From: UBA10427 sp003500135
GTDB lineage: Bacteria > Bacteroidota > Bacteroidia > Cytophagales > Cyclobacteriaceae
Length of the DNA: 49,538 nt
Reading direction: 5' to 3'
Assembly: GCA_963966275.1 (NCBI GenBank)
Contig: CAWZYQ010000007.1
Coordinates: 1-49,538, forward strand
The notes beneath the pieces are model-generated. The model searched no databases, had not been told where the DNA came from, and worked only from the letters and a program-made list of their open reading frames with translations. This document shows positions 40,531 to 49,538 of this stretch, piece by piece. The position numbers and the translations under genes are program-made. Each line of letters opens with the position of its first letter. Position 1 is the first letter of the stretch.

Positions 40531-41871
40531 ATGCAATCGTTAAAGGCCTACATACTTTTTTTATCCCTGACTATTTTTAGCGGCTATGTTTCGGCGCAAA
40601 AAGTGCTGGTCATGGAAATAGATGATCAAATCGATCCGAGGATGAATCGTTATACGGAATTGGCGCTGGATAAGGCCAATGAAGATAGCGTTGATGCTGT
40701 CATTATCGACATGAACACCTATGGCGGTGCGGTCAATGATGCAGATGAGATAAGGACCAGGTTTTTGGATTACGAAAAACCACTTTATGTTTTTATCAAT
40801 AAAAATGCTGCCTCTGCAGGGGCTTTGATCAGTATAGCCTGCGATAGTATTTATATGGCACAGGGTTCGAGTATTGGCGCTGCCACAGTGGTCAATCAAA
40901 CCGGTGAAGCGGCACCTGACAAATATCAATCTTACATGCGTTCTATGATGCGCTCTACCGCCGAAGCCAGCGGAAGAAATCCGGAAATAGCGGAGGGGAT
41001 GGTTGATGAAAAAATTGAGATCGATTCAATCACAGAATCTGGCGAAGTAATTACTTTTTCAACTTCTGAAGCAATAAAATATGGTTTTTGCGAAGCAGAA
41101 GTTGAAGATATAGACGGAATATTGAAAAGAGTAGGGCTTGAAAATGCCGAGATCATACGTTTTGAGTTATCGGGTACTGAGAAAATCATCCGATTTTTCC
41201 TCAACCCTTTTATTAGTGGTATTCTCATCTTGATCATAATTGGAGGGATATATTTTGAGCTTCAAACTCCCGGCGTAGGTTTTCCACTGGCCGCTTCTAT
41301 TGTTGCCCTAACGCTTTATTTTGTGCCCTACTACTTAAATGGTATGGCAGAGAACTGGGAACTAATCATGTTCATCATCGGGATCGGGCTCATTATTCTC
41401 GAATTCTTTGTAATACCGGGTTTTGGCATTGCAGGTATAAGTGGTATTATACTTGCGCTCGGTGCGTTGGTTTTGATTATGCTGAATAATGACCTGTTTG
41501 ATTTTCAGTTTGTAGGTGTGGAAAAAGTCGTTATTGCCATAGCTACCACACTTGCTGGTTTTACCGGCAGTGTCATTTTGGCATTTATTGGTGGGGTAAG
41601 ACTTACACAAAGCAAATTTTTTGACAGAATAGCGCTGGTGAGCACACAGCAACGCAGCGAAGGTTATACATCCAGGTTTATAAAAGAATCCATGATTGGC
41701 ATAAAAGGAACAACATTTACAGTTTTAAGGCCGAGTGGTAAAATTTTGATAAATGGCAAAATTTTTGATGCGTATACCCGGGGTGAATACATTGGCAAAG
41801 ACAAAAAAGTCGAGATTATAGATGAAAGTGGCACTTCATTCAAAGTAAGGGAAATTACAGATAATGAATGA
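40531..41871 (+). CDS. NfeD/ClpP-class membrane serine protease
   Basis: Long-form NfeD protein of 446 residues. A signal peptide (about 1-22) is followed by a ClpP-like Ser-Lys protease domain (about 24-205) with the nucleophile S95 in KNAASAGALIS; the lysine dyad partner is likely in DKYQSYMRSMMRS near residue 130. Four or five membrane helices follow at about 228-365, and the C-terminal OB-fold NfeD domain (about 385-446, GIKGTTFTVLRPSGKILING) completes it. Family members act with stomatin-type proteins in membrane quality control; no stomatin gene is adjacent here. Its end overlaps kdsB by 8 bases, suggesting translational coupling. Confidence 0.93.
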   Translation: MQSLKAYILFLSLTIFSGYVSAQKVLVMEIDDQIDPRMNRYTELALDKANEDSVDAVIIDMNTYGGAVNDADEIRTRFLDYEKPLYVFINKNAASAGALISIACDSIYMAQGSSIGAATVVNQTGEAAPDKYQSYMRSMMRSTAEASGRNPEIAEGMVDEKIEIDSITESGEVITFSTSEAIKYGFCEAEVEDIDGILKRVGLENAEIIRFELSGTEKIIRFFLNPFISGILILIIIGGIYFELQTPGVGFPLAASIVALTLYFVPYYLNGMAENWELIMFIIGIGLIILEFFVIPGFGIAGISGIILALGALVLIMLNNDLFDFQFVGVEKVVIAIATTLAGFTGSVILAFIGGVRLTQSKFFDRIALVSTQQRSEGYTSRFIKESMIGIKGTTFTVLRPSGKILINGKIFDAYTRGEYIGKDKKVEIIDESGTSFKVREITDNE

Positions 41872-42619
41872 TCCAATAAAAATATTGGGGCTTATTCCGG
41901 CAAGATATGCTTCTACACGTTTTCCGGCCAAGGCGCTTGCTGATATTGAAGGCAAGTCGATGATCAGGAGGGTTTATGAGCAGGCCAAGAAATCTTCGGC
42001 GCTTGATACCGTATATGTAGCAACCGATCATGAAGCTATTGCCAAAGAAGTTGAAACATTTGGTGGGCGCTATGTGATGACTCGCGCTGACCACCAGTCG
42101 GGAACAGACAGATGTTCCGAAGCGCTGGAGAAAATTGGCGGAGAATACGATTATGTGGTCAATATTCAGGGTGATGAACCCTTTATTCACCCCGAACAAA
42201 TTGATGAATGTGCCGGTTTACTCGATGGCAAAGTGGAACTGGCCACACTGATAGCAAAAGTACATGACGCGGACGAGTTATATAAAGATGGTGAGGTTAT
42301 GGTTGTTTTCGATAAAAACCACAATGCTTTATATTTTAGTCGTCACACAATTCCTTTTGTACAATCCGTACAGAAGAAGGACTGGATGAAACACCAGTCT
42401 TTTTATAAGCATGTGGCAGTGTATGCCTATCGCACCGACGTGCTGGCTTCAATTACCAAACTACCCGTTTCGTCGCTAGAAAAATCCGAAAAACTGGAAC
42501 AACTCAGGTGGTTGGAAAACGGTTACTCCATAAAACTTTCAGAAACCAAATACGATAACATTTGCATTGATACGCCCGAAGATTTGAAATGGGCCATAAA
42601 GAAAATTTTTAAAGCTTAG
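41864..42619 (+). CDS. kdsB: 3-deoxy-manno-octulosonate cytidylyltransferase
   Basis: Activates the LPS core sugar Kdo to CMP-Kdo, in the cytosol, before transfer to lipid A. The 251-residue length is standard. Landmarks are GLIPARYASTRFPAKALADIEGKSMIRRVYEQ (about 6-38; CTP-binding), TRADHQSGTDR (about 73-84) and VVNIQGDEPFIHPEQID (about 99-115), where GDEP carries the metal-binding Asp. SKLPV-like and YDNICIDTPEDL elements near the end fit the family. It indicates an LPS-making outer membrane, in line with the LptD-like gene 25 kb away. A TlpA-like gene overlaps or follows immediately. Confidence 0.96.
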   Translation: MNDPIKILGLIPARYASTRFPAKALADIEGKSMIRRVYEQAKKSSALDTVYVATDHEAIAKEVETFGGRYVMTRADHQSGTDRCSEALEKIGGEYDYVVNIQGDEPFIHPEQIDECAGLLDGKVELATLIAKVHDADELYKDGEVMVVFDKNHNALYFSRHTIPFVQSVQKKDWMKHQSFYKHVAVYAYRTDVLASITKLPVSSLEKSEKLEQLRWLENGYSIKLSETKYDNICIDTPEDLKWAIKKIFKA

Positions 42620-42624
42620 TGAAT

Positions 42625-44010
42625 ATGAGAACTAATTTATTATCGTTCATTTTTTTGTTTGGGACTTTGTTTTCAACTCATGCACAGGAAGGCAAGGGGT
42701 ACAATATAGCTGTGAAAATCAAAGGTTTTGATCAGGGCGAATTGTTTCTCGGGTACCCATTTGGAGAAAAAAAATACCTTCAGGACACCACAACAGCTAA
42801 CAAAGAGGGGGTGTATGTATTCGAAGGAGAAAAGGCCTTAACAGGGGGTATATATTTTATTTATGCCCCTGACAAAGTGTATTTCGAGATCATTGTAGCC
42901 AATCAAAATTTCAGCATCACTACCGATACGGCAGATTTTGTTTCAAATATGGAAGTCAACGGGTCTCCTGAAAATGAATTATTCCGGGATTTCCGGGCTT
43001 TTATGAATGAAAAACAAATCGTGGCAAGGGATATCAACCAGAAGATTGAAAGTGTTCCGGAAGAGGAACAAAAGGCATTGCAAGAGAAAATTATAAGTAT
43101 TTCTGAGGAAATTGAAGCTTACAAGGAAAGAGTTGTCGAAGAACATCCTGAATCGCTGGTGGCTCAGATTATTAAATCATCAATGGACATTAGACTCCCT
43201 GACGATGTAGCAGCCGGAAGTCAGGATGAACGTTATCAATACTATAAAGCACATTATTTTGATCACCTGGACCTTAATGATCCAAGGATGCTCAGAACGC
43301 CTTTTTTTCATCAAAAGGTTATGGATTATTTGGATAAGTTAACAGTGCCGCATCCTGATAGCATAGCGAAATCGGCACAGGAAATTATCGATCGTGCAAG
43401 TGCAAATGAAGAAACGTACAGGTATTGGGTGGTTACGCTGACCAACAGATACGAAACATCGAACTTGATGGGTATGGACGCCGTTTTTGTGAAACTTGTT
43501 GATAGATATTACCTGAACGGAAAAGCTAAATGGGCTGATGAAGAACTGATCGATAAATTAAGGACACGTGTAGAAGAGCTGAAACCCAACCTGATTGGAA
43601 AACAGGCGCCTCCGTTGCCTTTGAATGACATAAGTGGAAATCCACGACCATTGTATAAAATTAATTCAGAGTATACGGTGGTTTATTTTTATGATCCCGA
43701 TTGCGGGCATTGTAAAAAGAAAACGCCCGAACTTCAAAAAGCATATGAAAATGAACTGAAGCCCAATGGAATAGAAGTCTACGCAGTCAATATAAGTACA
43801 GAGGAGGATAAATGGAACAAATTTGTAAATGAGCATGGCCTTACCTTTATAAATGTTGTGGATGCAAGGGGTTATCGCGGCTATTATGATGTGAAAAGCA
43901 CGCCTAAAATGTATTTACTTGATCGGGACAAAAAGATTGTAGCCAAACAGTTGGATGTAGCTCAAGTCAAAGATTTTGTCGAACGCCATCGAAAAAATGT
44001 GAATGAGTAA
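42625..44010 (+). CDS. TlpA-like thiol-disulfide redox protein with DUF4369/DUF5106-type N-terminus
   Basis: Exported thioredoxin-fold protein, 461 residues from the ATG at 42625 (a GTG two codons earlier overlaps the kdsB stop and is also possible). After the signal peptide (about 1-21) comes a beta-rich DUF4369-like domain (about 25-120; IKGFDQGELFLGYPFGEKKYL). A helical DUF5106-like middle (about 120-310) contains AQIIKSSMDIRLPDD. The thioredoxin domain (about 325-455) has the redox motif C360-G-H-C363 within DPDCGHCKKKTPEL. A cis-proline occurs as STPKMYLLD. It should work in the periplasm as a reductase or oxidase of other thiols; partner unknown. A strong terminator follows. Confidence 0.9.
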   Translation: MRTNLLSFIFLFGTLFSTHAQEGKGYNIAVKIKGFDQGELFLGYPFGEKKYLQDTTTANKEGVYVFEGEKALTGGIYFIYAPDKVYFEIIVANQNFSITTDTADFVSNMEVNGSPENELFRDFRAFMNEKQIVARDINQKIESVPEEEQKALQEKIISISEEIEAYKERVVEEHPESLVAQIIKSSMDIRLPDDVAAGSQDERYQYYKAHYFDHLDLNDPRMLRTPFFHQKVMDYLDKLTVPHPDSIAKSAQEIIDRASANEETYRYWVVTLTNRYETSNLMGMDAVFVKLVDRYYLNGKAKWADEELIDKLRTRVEELKPNLIGKQAPPLPLNDISGNPRPLYKINSEYTVVYFYDPDCGHCKKKTPELQKAYENELKPNGIEVYAVNISTEEDKWNKFVNEHGLTFINVVDARGYRGYYDVKSTPKMYLLDRDKKIVAKQLDVAQVKDFVERHRKNVNE

Positions 44011-44037
44011 GCATTAAAACTTACATATCTGTTTTAG

Positions 44038-44075
44038 GGGCTAATCAACAGCTTAGATGATTAGCCCTTTTTTTT
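44038..44075 (+). terminator. Strong rho-independent terminator
   Basis: GGGCTAATCA (44038-44047) and TGATTAGCCC (44058-44067) form a perfect 10-base-pair stem with a ten-base loop, followed by eight consecutive T. It ends the NfeD-kdsB-TlpA transcript and separates it from the histidine kinase, which therefore needs its own promoter in 44076-44144. Confidence 0.93.
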
Positions 44076-44144
44076 ACATATATTTTGTAAATTGTTTAAA
44101 GTAGCGCTGTAAATATCGATTTAAAAATAGATTTTGACACTGAT

Positions 44145-46067
44145 TTGAAAGATGAGAAGGATATAAATATTGACATTCCCTGGTTATACAGTGATGTAAT
44201 AAGCATTTCAGGAAAAACGCTACCAATACAATATTTTCGTGAATACACCTACCAGTCACAATACGGCACCTATAAAAGTGAGTACTTCCTTATTGGTGAA
44301 GACATTTTTTTGATTTATTCGACGGGCATAGCCGATGTAGATGTATTTACCAATGCTTTTCAAAACCTGGAATACCTACTCAATGAAATAGGTCGTGAAA
44401 CTCTTTTCATAATCTGGGATATCTCTGAAGTGAGTGGTATAACAGTTAAGGTAAGACAGTCATTTAAAAATATTTCAAAAAAGATAAAGCGTTTTTTTGT
44501 CAAGCGTTATATCTGTACAAGCGAAGATGACGATGCCGTTTTCAGGTTATTTAATTATTTTCATGAAGATGAAGACGAAAAAGTGATAATCGTTGATAAT
44601 GTCAGGTCAGCGCTGAAAGAAATAGTTTCTGGTGAAAAAGTCACGCGAGAGTTGTCGGTAAAAAATGAAGCTGAAGAGCAAGAGCAACTGCAAAATTTGT
44701 CAAAGGACGAATTGATCGATCAGATCACGAGTGAAAGAAAGCATTTCAGGAAACAATCAGATGTATTAATGAAAGCCTTTAGTGAGGTTTCCTGGGGAAA
44801 GCATTTTAATCCGGTTGAACTGGATACAGATATTGAAGACCCTTTCAAAATGCTTTTTGATGGTGTTACACAAGTGCACCGCGATATATATTTCATCATA
44901 AATGAATTAATAGAGCTCAATCAGAACCTTGAGTATAAAGTAGCGGAAAGAATTGTCGATATCATCGATAAGGAGTCTAACCTGAGATCAATACTCGATA
45001 ATTCTGACAGCCTTATATGGCTGATCAATAGCAGAATGGAGCTTATTGACTTCAATGTGGCCTTCACCGATGCCATGAAACTGCACTACAATACAAGTCC
45101 AAAGGTACATCAGCACATTTTGGACGTAATTTCGTTGGAAGATGACCGTGAAATGTGGCGTGAGCGATATGAAAGCGCCCTTAACGGAGAAGCCGGCGTT
45201 TATATCGAAACAGAAATAAATCCATTGAAGGATGATGAACAGGTCTTTGAAATACGCACCTTCCCTATTCGTGAAGTAGGAAAAATTAAAGGGGTGGCTG
45301 TTTTCCAAAAAGACATAACTGAGCTAAAGAAAAAAGAACTGACGCTTCTCGAGAAAAATAAAGACCTGGAGAAAGTAAACCGCGAACTCGACAGTTTTGT
45401 GTATCGTGTTTCTCACGATCTTCGGGCTCCGCTCATCTCAATTCTGGGCCTCATAAATGTCATGCGTATTGAAGAAGATAAAGACAAACTCAAAGAATTT
45501 ATCGAATATCAGGAACAGAGCGTTAAGAAACTTGATAAATTTATTTTTGATATTATTAACCTGTCCAGAAACTCCAGACAAGAGCTAAATATTAGCGAAA
45601 TTGATTTTAACCATTTACTGAAACGAATACTCGATAGCCAAGCGTTTGCCGTGGGTTCTGAAAATGTGGACAAGAAAATAGAAATCAATAATATTGTACC
45701 TTTCTATTCAGATTTTGCCCGACTAAATGTGGTATTGAATAATTTGATATCTAATTCAATAAAGTACAGGGACAGGCGAAAAGAAAATCAGTTTGTTCGA
45801 GTACAGGTCGATGCCAATAACGATGAGTGCAGGTTGATTATATCCGACAACGGGATCGGAATAGATAAAAAGTATCTCGATAAAATTTTCAATATGTTTT
45901 TCCGTGCGCACAACGAAGTTACCGGCTCGGGTATTGGTTTATACATTGTAAAAGAAACTGTTGAGAAGCTTTTTGGTAATATTCAGGTAAGCTCAAAGCC
46001 AACACAGGGCACTACTTTTACTATAGTCCTGCCCAATTTAAAAGAACAGATGAAATTGAGTATCTAA
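44145..46067 (+). CDS. Soluble PAS sensor histidine kinase with unusual N-terminal domain
   Basis: Cytosolic two-component kinase of 640 residues with no membrane helix. A TTG is the only usual start codon between the last in-frame stop (44097) and the conserved region. Order: an N-terminal alpha/beta domain (about 1-160; GEDIFLIYSTG, LFIIWDISEVSGITVKVRQS) reminiscent of SpoIIAA/STAS-like modules; a helical linker (160-275); a PAS domain (about 278-395; LRSILDNSDSLIWLINS); HisKA with the phospho-acceptor His424 in YRVSHDLRAP; and HATPase_c with NNLISNSIKYRD (N box), D568-N-G-I-G (G1) and GSGIGLYIVK (G2). No response regulator is encoded nearby, so it is an orphan. It converges on M16 with a 4-base overlap. 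Confidence 0.9.
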   Translation: MKDEKDINIDIPWLYSDVISISGKTLPIQYFREYTYQSQYGTYKSEYFLIGEDIFLIYSTGIADVDVFTNAFQNLEYLLNEIGRETLFIIWDISEVSGITVKVRQSFKNISKKIKRFFVKRYICTSEDDDAVFRLFNYFHEDEDEKVIIVDNVRSALKEIVSGEKVTRELSVKNEAEEQEQLQNLSKDELIDQITSERKHFRKQSDVLMKAFSEVSWGKHFNPVELDTDIEDPFKMLFDGVTQVHRDIYFIINELIELNQNLEYKVAERIVDIIDKESNLRSILDNSDSLIWLINSRMELIDFNVAFTDAMKLHYNTSPKVHQHILDVISLEDDREMWRERYESALNGEAGVYIETEINPLKDDEQVFEIRTFPIREVGKIKGVAVFQKDITELKKKELTLLEKNKDLEKVNRELDSFVYRVSHDLRAPLISILGLINVMRIEEDKDKLKEFIEYQEQSVKKLDKFIFDIINLSRNSRQELNISEIDFNHLLKRILDSQAFAVGSENVDKKIEINNIVPFYSDFARLNVVLNNLISNSIKYRDRRKENQFVRVQVDANNDECRLIISDNGIGIDKKYLDKIFNMFFRAHNEVTGSGIGLYIVKETVEKLFGNIQVSSKPTQGTTFTIVLPNLKEQMKLSI

Positions 46068-48904
46068 GGCTTCTTTTCGAAACTCTCCGGCCAAAGTATC
46101 AGGGTGGCAATATTTTCACCGTCTAGATACTTGAGCGCTGCATTCCTGATATCCTCAGATTCCAGTTCTTCGATTTTTGATTGATAAGCCTCTATTTCAC
46201 TCATTTCGTACCCATAAACCTGATATGCCTGGATAGCGCTCAACCAATAGTTGTTTTCTTTGATCTTCACCTCCATTTCCCTCAATTTACCTTCCTTTAT
46301 TTTTTGGAGATTTTTTTCAGAAACACCATTTTCTTTAATGTCATTTATCTCATTCAGTGTAGCTTTAATCAATTCATCCACATTGTTCGGGCTACAGGGA
46401 AAGCTGATAGACATTCGGTAGTGTTCATATGGAAACTTTTGACCACTAAAACTAGCTCCTACACCATAAACACCCCCTTTTTCTTCCCTCAGGATCTCAA
46501 CAAGCCTGATATCCAATAGGTCGGCCAGCGCAGTGAGGTGGAAGTTCGTTTTTCGATCGTATTGATACAAGCCGTGATAATGAATCTTCACCGAACTTTT
46601 ATCATCTTCGCCTTTGTAGACATCAAGTTGTTTATTTCCCTGTGGTGGCCTGATGCCCAGGTCCTTTGGAGTCTCATTTTTACCTTGGGCCGCAATGCCA
46701 CCAATGTAGGTTTCTACCAATGAGCGGATCATGGTCTTATCGAAATTACCCACAATCACAAAAAAGAAGTCGCCCGGGTTCTGAAATCGATCCTGATATA
46801 TGGCTGTTGCCCTGTCCAAATCTATTTTATCCCATTCTTCAGCCTTTGGAAAGCCACTTGCCCTGGGATGATTTTGTGACATAAACCGAATGGATTGATC
46901 AAGAAAATAGTAGTTCGGATTGGATAGCAAATTTTGATATAATGATTTATTCTTGGCAATGTATGAAGCAAAAATCTCTGTATCCCTTCTTGGGGCTGTC
47001 ATTTTAAGGTAAGCAAGTTTGAACATCGTTTCAAGATCTTTTGGCCTTGCCGATCCTGATAAACCTTCGGAGTTCTGACTTATATAAGTGTTGATACTTG
47101 CTGTTTTGCCAGAAAGGAGTTTTTGAAGGTCTACTGAGCTGTGGTTGCCAAACCCACATTCCCTGAATACACCATCTGAATAGGTGGCTGAGTAATAATC
47201 TTCCATTGGGTACAATGAGGTACCACCTTTGCTATATCCCGAGAAAAGCGCTTCATCTTGTTTAAAGTCCGTTTTTTTTAGAAACACTACCGCACCGTTT
47301 GAAAGCGTCCATTTATCAATGTCTGTCCCGCTTATTGTTTCTTCTTCAATAATTTTTCCGGATACTGGAATTTCTTCCAGCAATTCGGCATTTTCAAGTT
47401 TGTCGCGGTAGGGCATTAATTCCTTTTGCTCCGCTTTTTTGACGATGTCCAGGAGTTCGGGCTCTTGGGGAATTACAATTTCTTCCTTATCCGGAGCTGT
47501 TATGATAATTACCCTATTGACAGGAGACAATAATCTTGAAGTGAGTGCATTCACTTCATCAATGGTAATGCTGTCTATTATACTTTTAACATAATTGTAC
47601 TCGAATTCAATACCAGGAATTGGCTCATCTTCAAGAAAGTTATTGATGTAGTCCCTTACATATCTGGAAGACTCCGTGTTATTTCTTTCCATATATGCCC
47701 GTTCATAGGCAGCTAAAAGGTCGGATTTATAGCGATCAAGTTCGCTTTGTATGAATCCGTGTTGACGAACCCTTTCATTTTCTGTAACCAGGGTTTCCAG
47801 GGCTGTTTTAATATTTTTCGGTTGTACATTGGCAAAAGCCTGGTAGGCGTAGGTGTTTCTCGCCAGTAGCTTGCTATAATTTGTGGCAGCAAAAATATAT
47901 GGTGGTTCGGCCTTTTGCGTCATTTCATCCAGGCGGACATTGAGCATGCCTGTATACAGCAAGTATGAGATCTCACGTCGATAATCACCAACCGTCTCAC
48001 GGGGTCCGGCATCCATTTTATTGGTAATTCTAATCGAAGTAAAGCTGGCTTCTTTATCTTTTGCAACAGCCACTAACGTTTCCTCGTGATCCGGAATGTC
48101 ATAGTTTGGTCTTTCCTTTACGATCTCAGGCATTTCAATACTTCCAAAATGCGCTTTTATTTGCTTTTCAGTTTCCTCAACATCCAGATCCCCAACAGCT
48201 ATTACCGCCATCAAATCCGGTCGATACCAATCTCTGTAAAATTCGCGAAGTGTTTCCGGTTTGAAGTTTTCCAGTACTTCCTTTTTGCCAATGGGTAGTC
48301 TTTCGGCATATCGCGATCCTTTGAGCAATACAGGTAAATATTGTTCCAGCATTCTTTGATTTGCCCCTCTGCCTATTCGCCATTCTTCCAAAACCACTCC
48401 TCTCTCTTTATCAATCTCTTCTTCCTCCAGTAATGCATTATGCGCCCAGTCTTCTAAAATTTGAAAGCTCTGGTCAACCATTTGTTTTTCATTTGTCGGG
48501 ACTGGTAAAATGTAAACAGTTTCGTCGAAACTGGTGTAGGCATTGAGGTCAGCTCCAAATTTCACACCTATACTTTGCAGGTAGTCAACGATATCATTTC
48601 TGGCAAAATTTTCCGTTCCATTGAAATTCATGTGTTCCATAAAATGCGCCAAGCCCAATTGCGCTTCAGTTTCCAAAATGGAACCAGCATTTATAACCAA
48701 CCGCAATTCCATGCGGTCTTCTGGTCTGTCATTTTTACGGATGTAATAAGTAAGCCCATTTTTCAATTGACCGGTTTTTACATTGGGATCAACAGGTAGC
48801 GGAGTGGAAGGGGCAATGATATTATTTTGTGCTATTGCTAAGGTATTGACTAGCAGCAAAAACAGTGAAAATGCGATTTTAATCAAATGTGATAGGTGTA
48901 GCAT
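46064..48904 (-). CDS. M16 family metallopeptidase (pitrilysin-like, two-repeat)
   Basis: Exported zinc peptidase of 946 residues. A signal peptide (about 1-25, ending AIAQ) precedes two M16 halves. The first half carries the inverted zinc motif H87-F-M-E90-H91 with the third ligand E167 in DKERGVVLEE, so it is the active half. The second half (about 515-940) lacks the motif and would be the structural partner, as in pitrilysin and PqqL-type enzymes. It probably degrades peptides in the periplasm. The downstream end overlaps the histidine kinase gene by 4 bases, and the upstream gene is an outer-membrane barrel 15 bases away on the same strand. Confidence 0.95.
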   Translation of the reverse strand: MLHLSHLIKIAFSLFLLLVNTLAIAQNNIIAPSTPLPVDPNVKTGQLKNGLTYYIRKNDRPEDRMELRLVINAGSILETEAQLGLAHFMEHMNFNGTENFARNDIVDYLQSIGVKFGADLNAYTSFDETVYILPVPTNEKQMVDQSFQILEDWAHNALLEEEEIDKERGVVLEEWRIGRGANQRMLEQYLPVLLKGSRYAERLPIGKKEVLENFKPETLREFYRDWYRPDLMAVIAVGDLDVEETEKQIKAHFGSIEMPEIVKERPNYDIPDHEETLVAVAKDKEASFTSIRITNKMDAGPRETVGDYRREISYLLYTGMLNVRLDEMTQKAEPPYIFAATNYSKLLARNTYAYQAFANVQPKNIKTALETLVTENERVRQHGFIQSELDRYKSDLLAAYERAYMERNNTESSRYVRDYINNFLEDEPIPGIEFEYNYVKSIIDSITIDEVNALTSRLLSPVNRVIIITAPDKEEIVIPQEPELLDIVKKAEQKELMPYRDKLENAELLEEIPVSGKIIEEETISGTDIDKWTLSNGAVVFLKKTDFKQDEALFSGYSKGGTSLYPMEDYYSATYSDGVFRECGFGNHSSVDLQKLLSGKTASINTYISQNSEGLSGSARPKDLETMFKLAYLKMTAPRRDTEIFASYIAKNKSLYQNLLSNPNYYFLDQSIRFMSQNHPRASGFPKAEEWDKIDLDRATAIYQDRFQNPGDFFFVIVGNFDKTMIRSLVETYIGGIAAQGKNETPKDLGIRPPQGNKQLDVYKGEDDKSSVKIHYHGLYQYDRKTNFHLTALADLLDIRLVEILREEKGGVYGVGASFSGQKFPYEHYRMSISFPCSPNNVDELIKATLNEINDIKENGVSEKNLQKIKEGKLREMEVKIKENNYWLSAIQAYQVYGYEMSEIEAYQSKIEELESEDIRNAALKYLDGENIATLILWPESFEKKP

Positions 48905-48919
48905 AGTTATTTGGGTTTA

Positions 48920-49538
48920 TTAAAACCGGAGGCCAAAATCAATTCCAATTGAATTGTTTTTTACAATCAATTTATCAAAGAAGGCTGCGTCGGTTGATTT
49001 TACAGCATTTATCAGGCCATGATTATAATTAAGGCCCGCAAACAATGTGGTGGTTGTGCCTAGTTTGAACTCAATTCCGGTTCCAAAAACAAACGAAATA
49101 TCTATCGGACGGAACTTATTTATAACCTGGTTGTTTTCCTGATCGGATTTGTCATGAACCTTGAAATCAAAATTGCCACCTATTTGAAAATAGAGTCGCT
49201 TATCCAGGGCGATTTCATTAGTTTTCATTTTTAAGGTTGCAGGCAAACGCAGATATTGAATATTGTAATCATTACTAAAATTCCCGGCGAATTCTTCTGA
49301 AACATTAAGCTTGACCGATTTACTTAAGTATAATAATCCCGTGCTAAAAAAATATTTTTCTTCTTCATCAAAACCAAAATCGGTAATTAAACCAAACTCT
49401 GCTGTAAAACCTGTTCCTCCTTTGGAAGCATTGGCTGTGCCGGATTGTTCAGTTAGCCTGTTGACTACAAAAGTGGGAGAAAATTTAAGGCCAAGATTTA
49501 CCTGGGCAAAGCCCACATTAAAAAATAAAAAGATTAAT
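48920..49538 (-). CDS. Outer-membrane beta-barrel protein, 5' end beyond window (partial)
   Basis: Porin-family barrel of about 200 visible residues. The amphipathic strands are clear (NLGLKFSPTFVV, FTAEFGLITDFGF, YFFSTGLLYLSKSVKL, DISFVFGTGIEFKL, LFAGLNYNHGLINA), and it ends with the terminal strand NSIGIDFGLRF, whose final Phe is the BAM recognition residue. A GTG at 49516 could be read as a start, but the frame stays open to the edge and the codons before it spell a hydrophobic signal-peptide core (LIFLFFNVGFAQ). The true start therefore lies outside the window. It is followed after 15 bases by the M16 gene. Function unknown. Confidence 0.82.
   Translation of the reverse strand, partial: LIFLFFNVGFAQVNLGLKFSPTFVVNRLTEQSGTANASKGGTGFTAEFGLITDFGFDEEEKYFFSTGLLYLSKSVKLNVSEEFAGNFSNDYNIQYLRLPATLKMKTNEIALDKRLYFQIGGNFDFKVHDKSDQENNQVINKFRPIDISFVFGTGIEFKLGTTTTLFAGLNYNHGLINAVKSTDAAFFDKLIVKNNSIGIDFGLRF

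Noticed and set aside
1..49538. Defence island, prophage, integron, tRNA or CRISPR
   Set aside because: I found no integrase, transposase, nuclease cluster, repeat-spacer pattern or tRNA-like cloverleaf; codon use and gene content look uniform throughout.

Overview
The window is an ordinary, gene-dense stretch of a Bacteroidota chromosome. The gene content best fits the Cytophagales (relatives of Fulvivirga or Marivirga), but that placement is an inference. Supporting signs are DUF4199, DUF3822, DUF1573 and TIGR02757 proteins, a large OstA/LptD-like protein, a bifunctional DAHP synthase/chorismate mutase, TlpA-like proteins with long N-terminal extensions, weak Shine-Dalgarno sequences, many GTG/TTG starts, and promoter boxes of the Bacteroidota type (TTG, about 19 bases, then TAnnTTTG). 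I found no tRNA, rRNA, CRISPR array, insertion sequence, prophage or integrase. No gene-free gap is longer than about 280 bases.

Layout. 0-9.5 kb: one long minus-strand run of ten tightly packed genes. In transcription order these are a small membrane protein, DUF1232, a DeoC-like protein, a GntP permease, a BatA/VWA membrane protein, a dihydroorotase-like protein, two DUF4199 membrane proteins and two family-2 glycosyltransferases. 9.7-13.9 kb: an A-type Fe-S carrier, FolB, DivIVA-like and WD40 proteins, a phosphopantetheinyl transferase and a SirB1-like protein. 14-20.9 kb: envelope genes (MlaD-like, amidase, LptD-like, DUF6089 barrel, SPOR-like/OmpA). 20.9-24 kb: lysS and proline dehydrogenase. 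24-27.7 kb: shikimate genes (DAHP synthase/chorismate mutase, aroB, aroA) plus a 58-residue membrane protein. 27.7-31.1 kb: a minus-strand GH3-LysE-M42 group. 31.2-34.6 kb: PLPBP, DUF423, DUF1573, a RecD-like helicase and a Nudix protein. 34.9-40.3 kb: a membrane-anchored barrel-sandwich protein, DUF3822, coaD, Nudix, pyrE, TIGR02757 and LysM-DPBB. 40.5-46 kb: NfeD/ClpP-like, kdsB, a TlpA-like protein and a soluble histidine kinase. 46-49.5 kb: an M16 peptidase and an outer-membrane barrel cut by the window edge.

Themes. Outer-membrane and LPS construction recurs (LptD-like, MlaD-like, KdsB, glycosyltransferases, barrels, amidase, LysM). Amino-acid, nucleotide and cofactor synthesis is also well represented (aro genes, pyrE, coaD, folB). 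Two proteins look like pseudoenzymes: the dihydroorotase homologue has lost its metal ligands, and the DeoC homologue has lost its Schiff-base lysine and other catalytic residues. The best candidate for an undescribed system is the GTGA-coupled pair of a GH3 acyl-adenylating enzyme and a LysE exporter. I saw no defence or mobile system.
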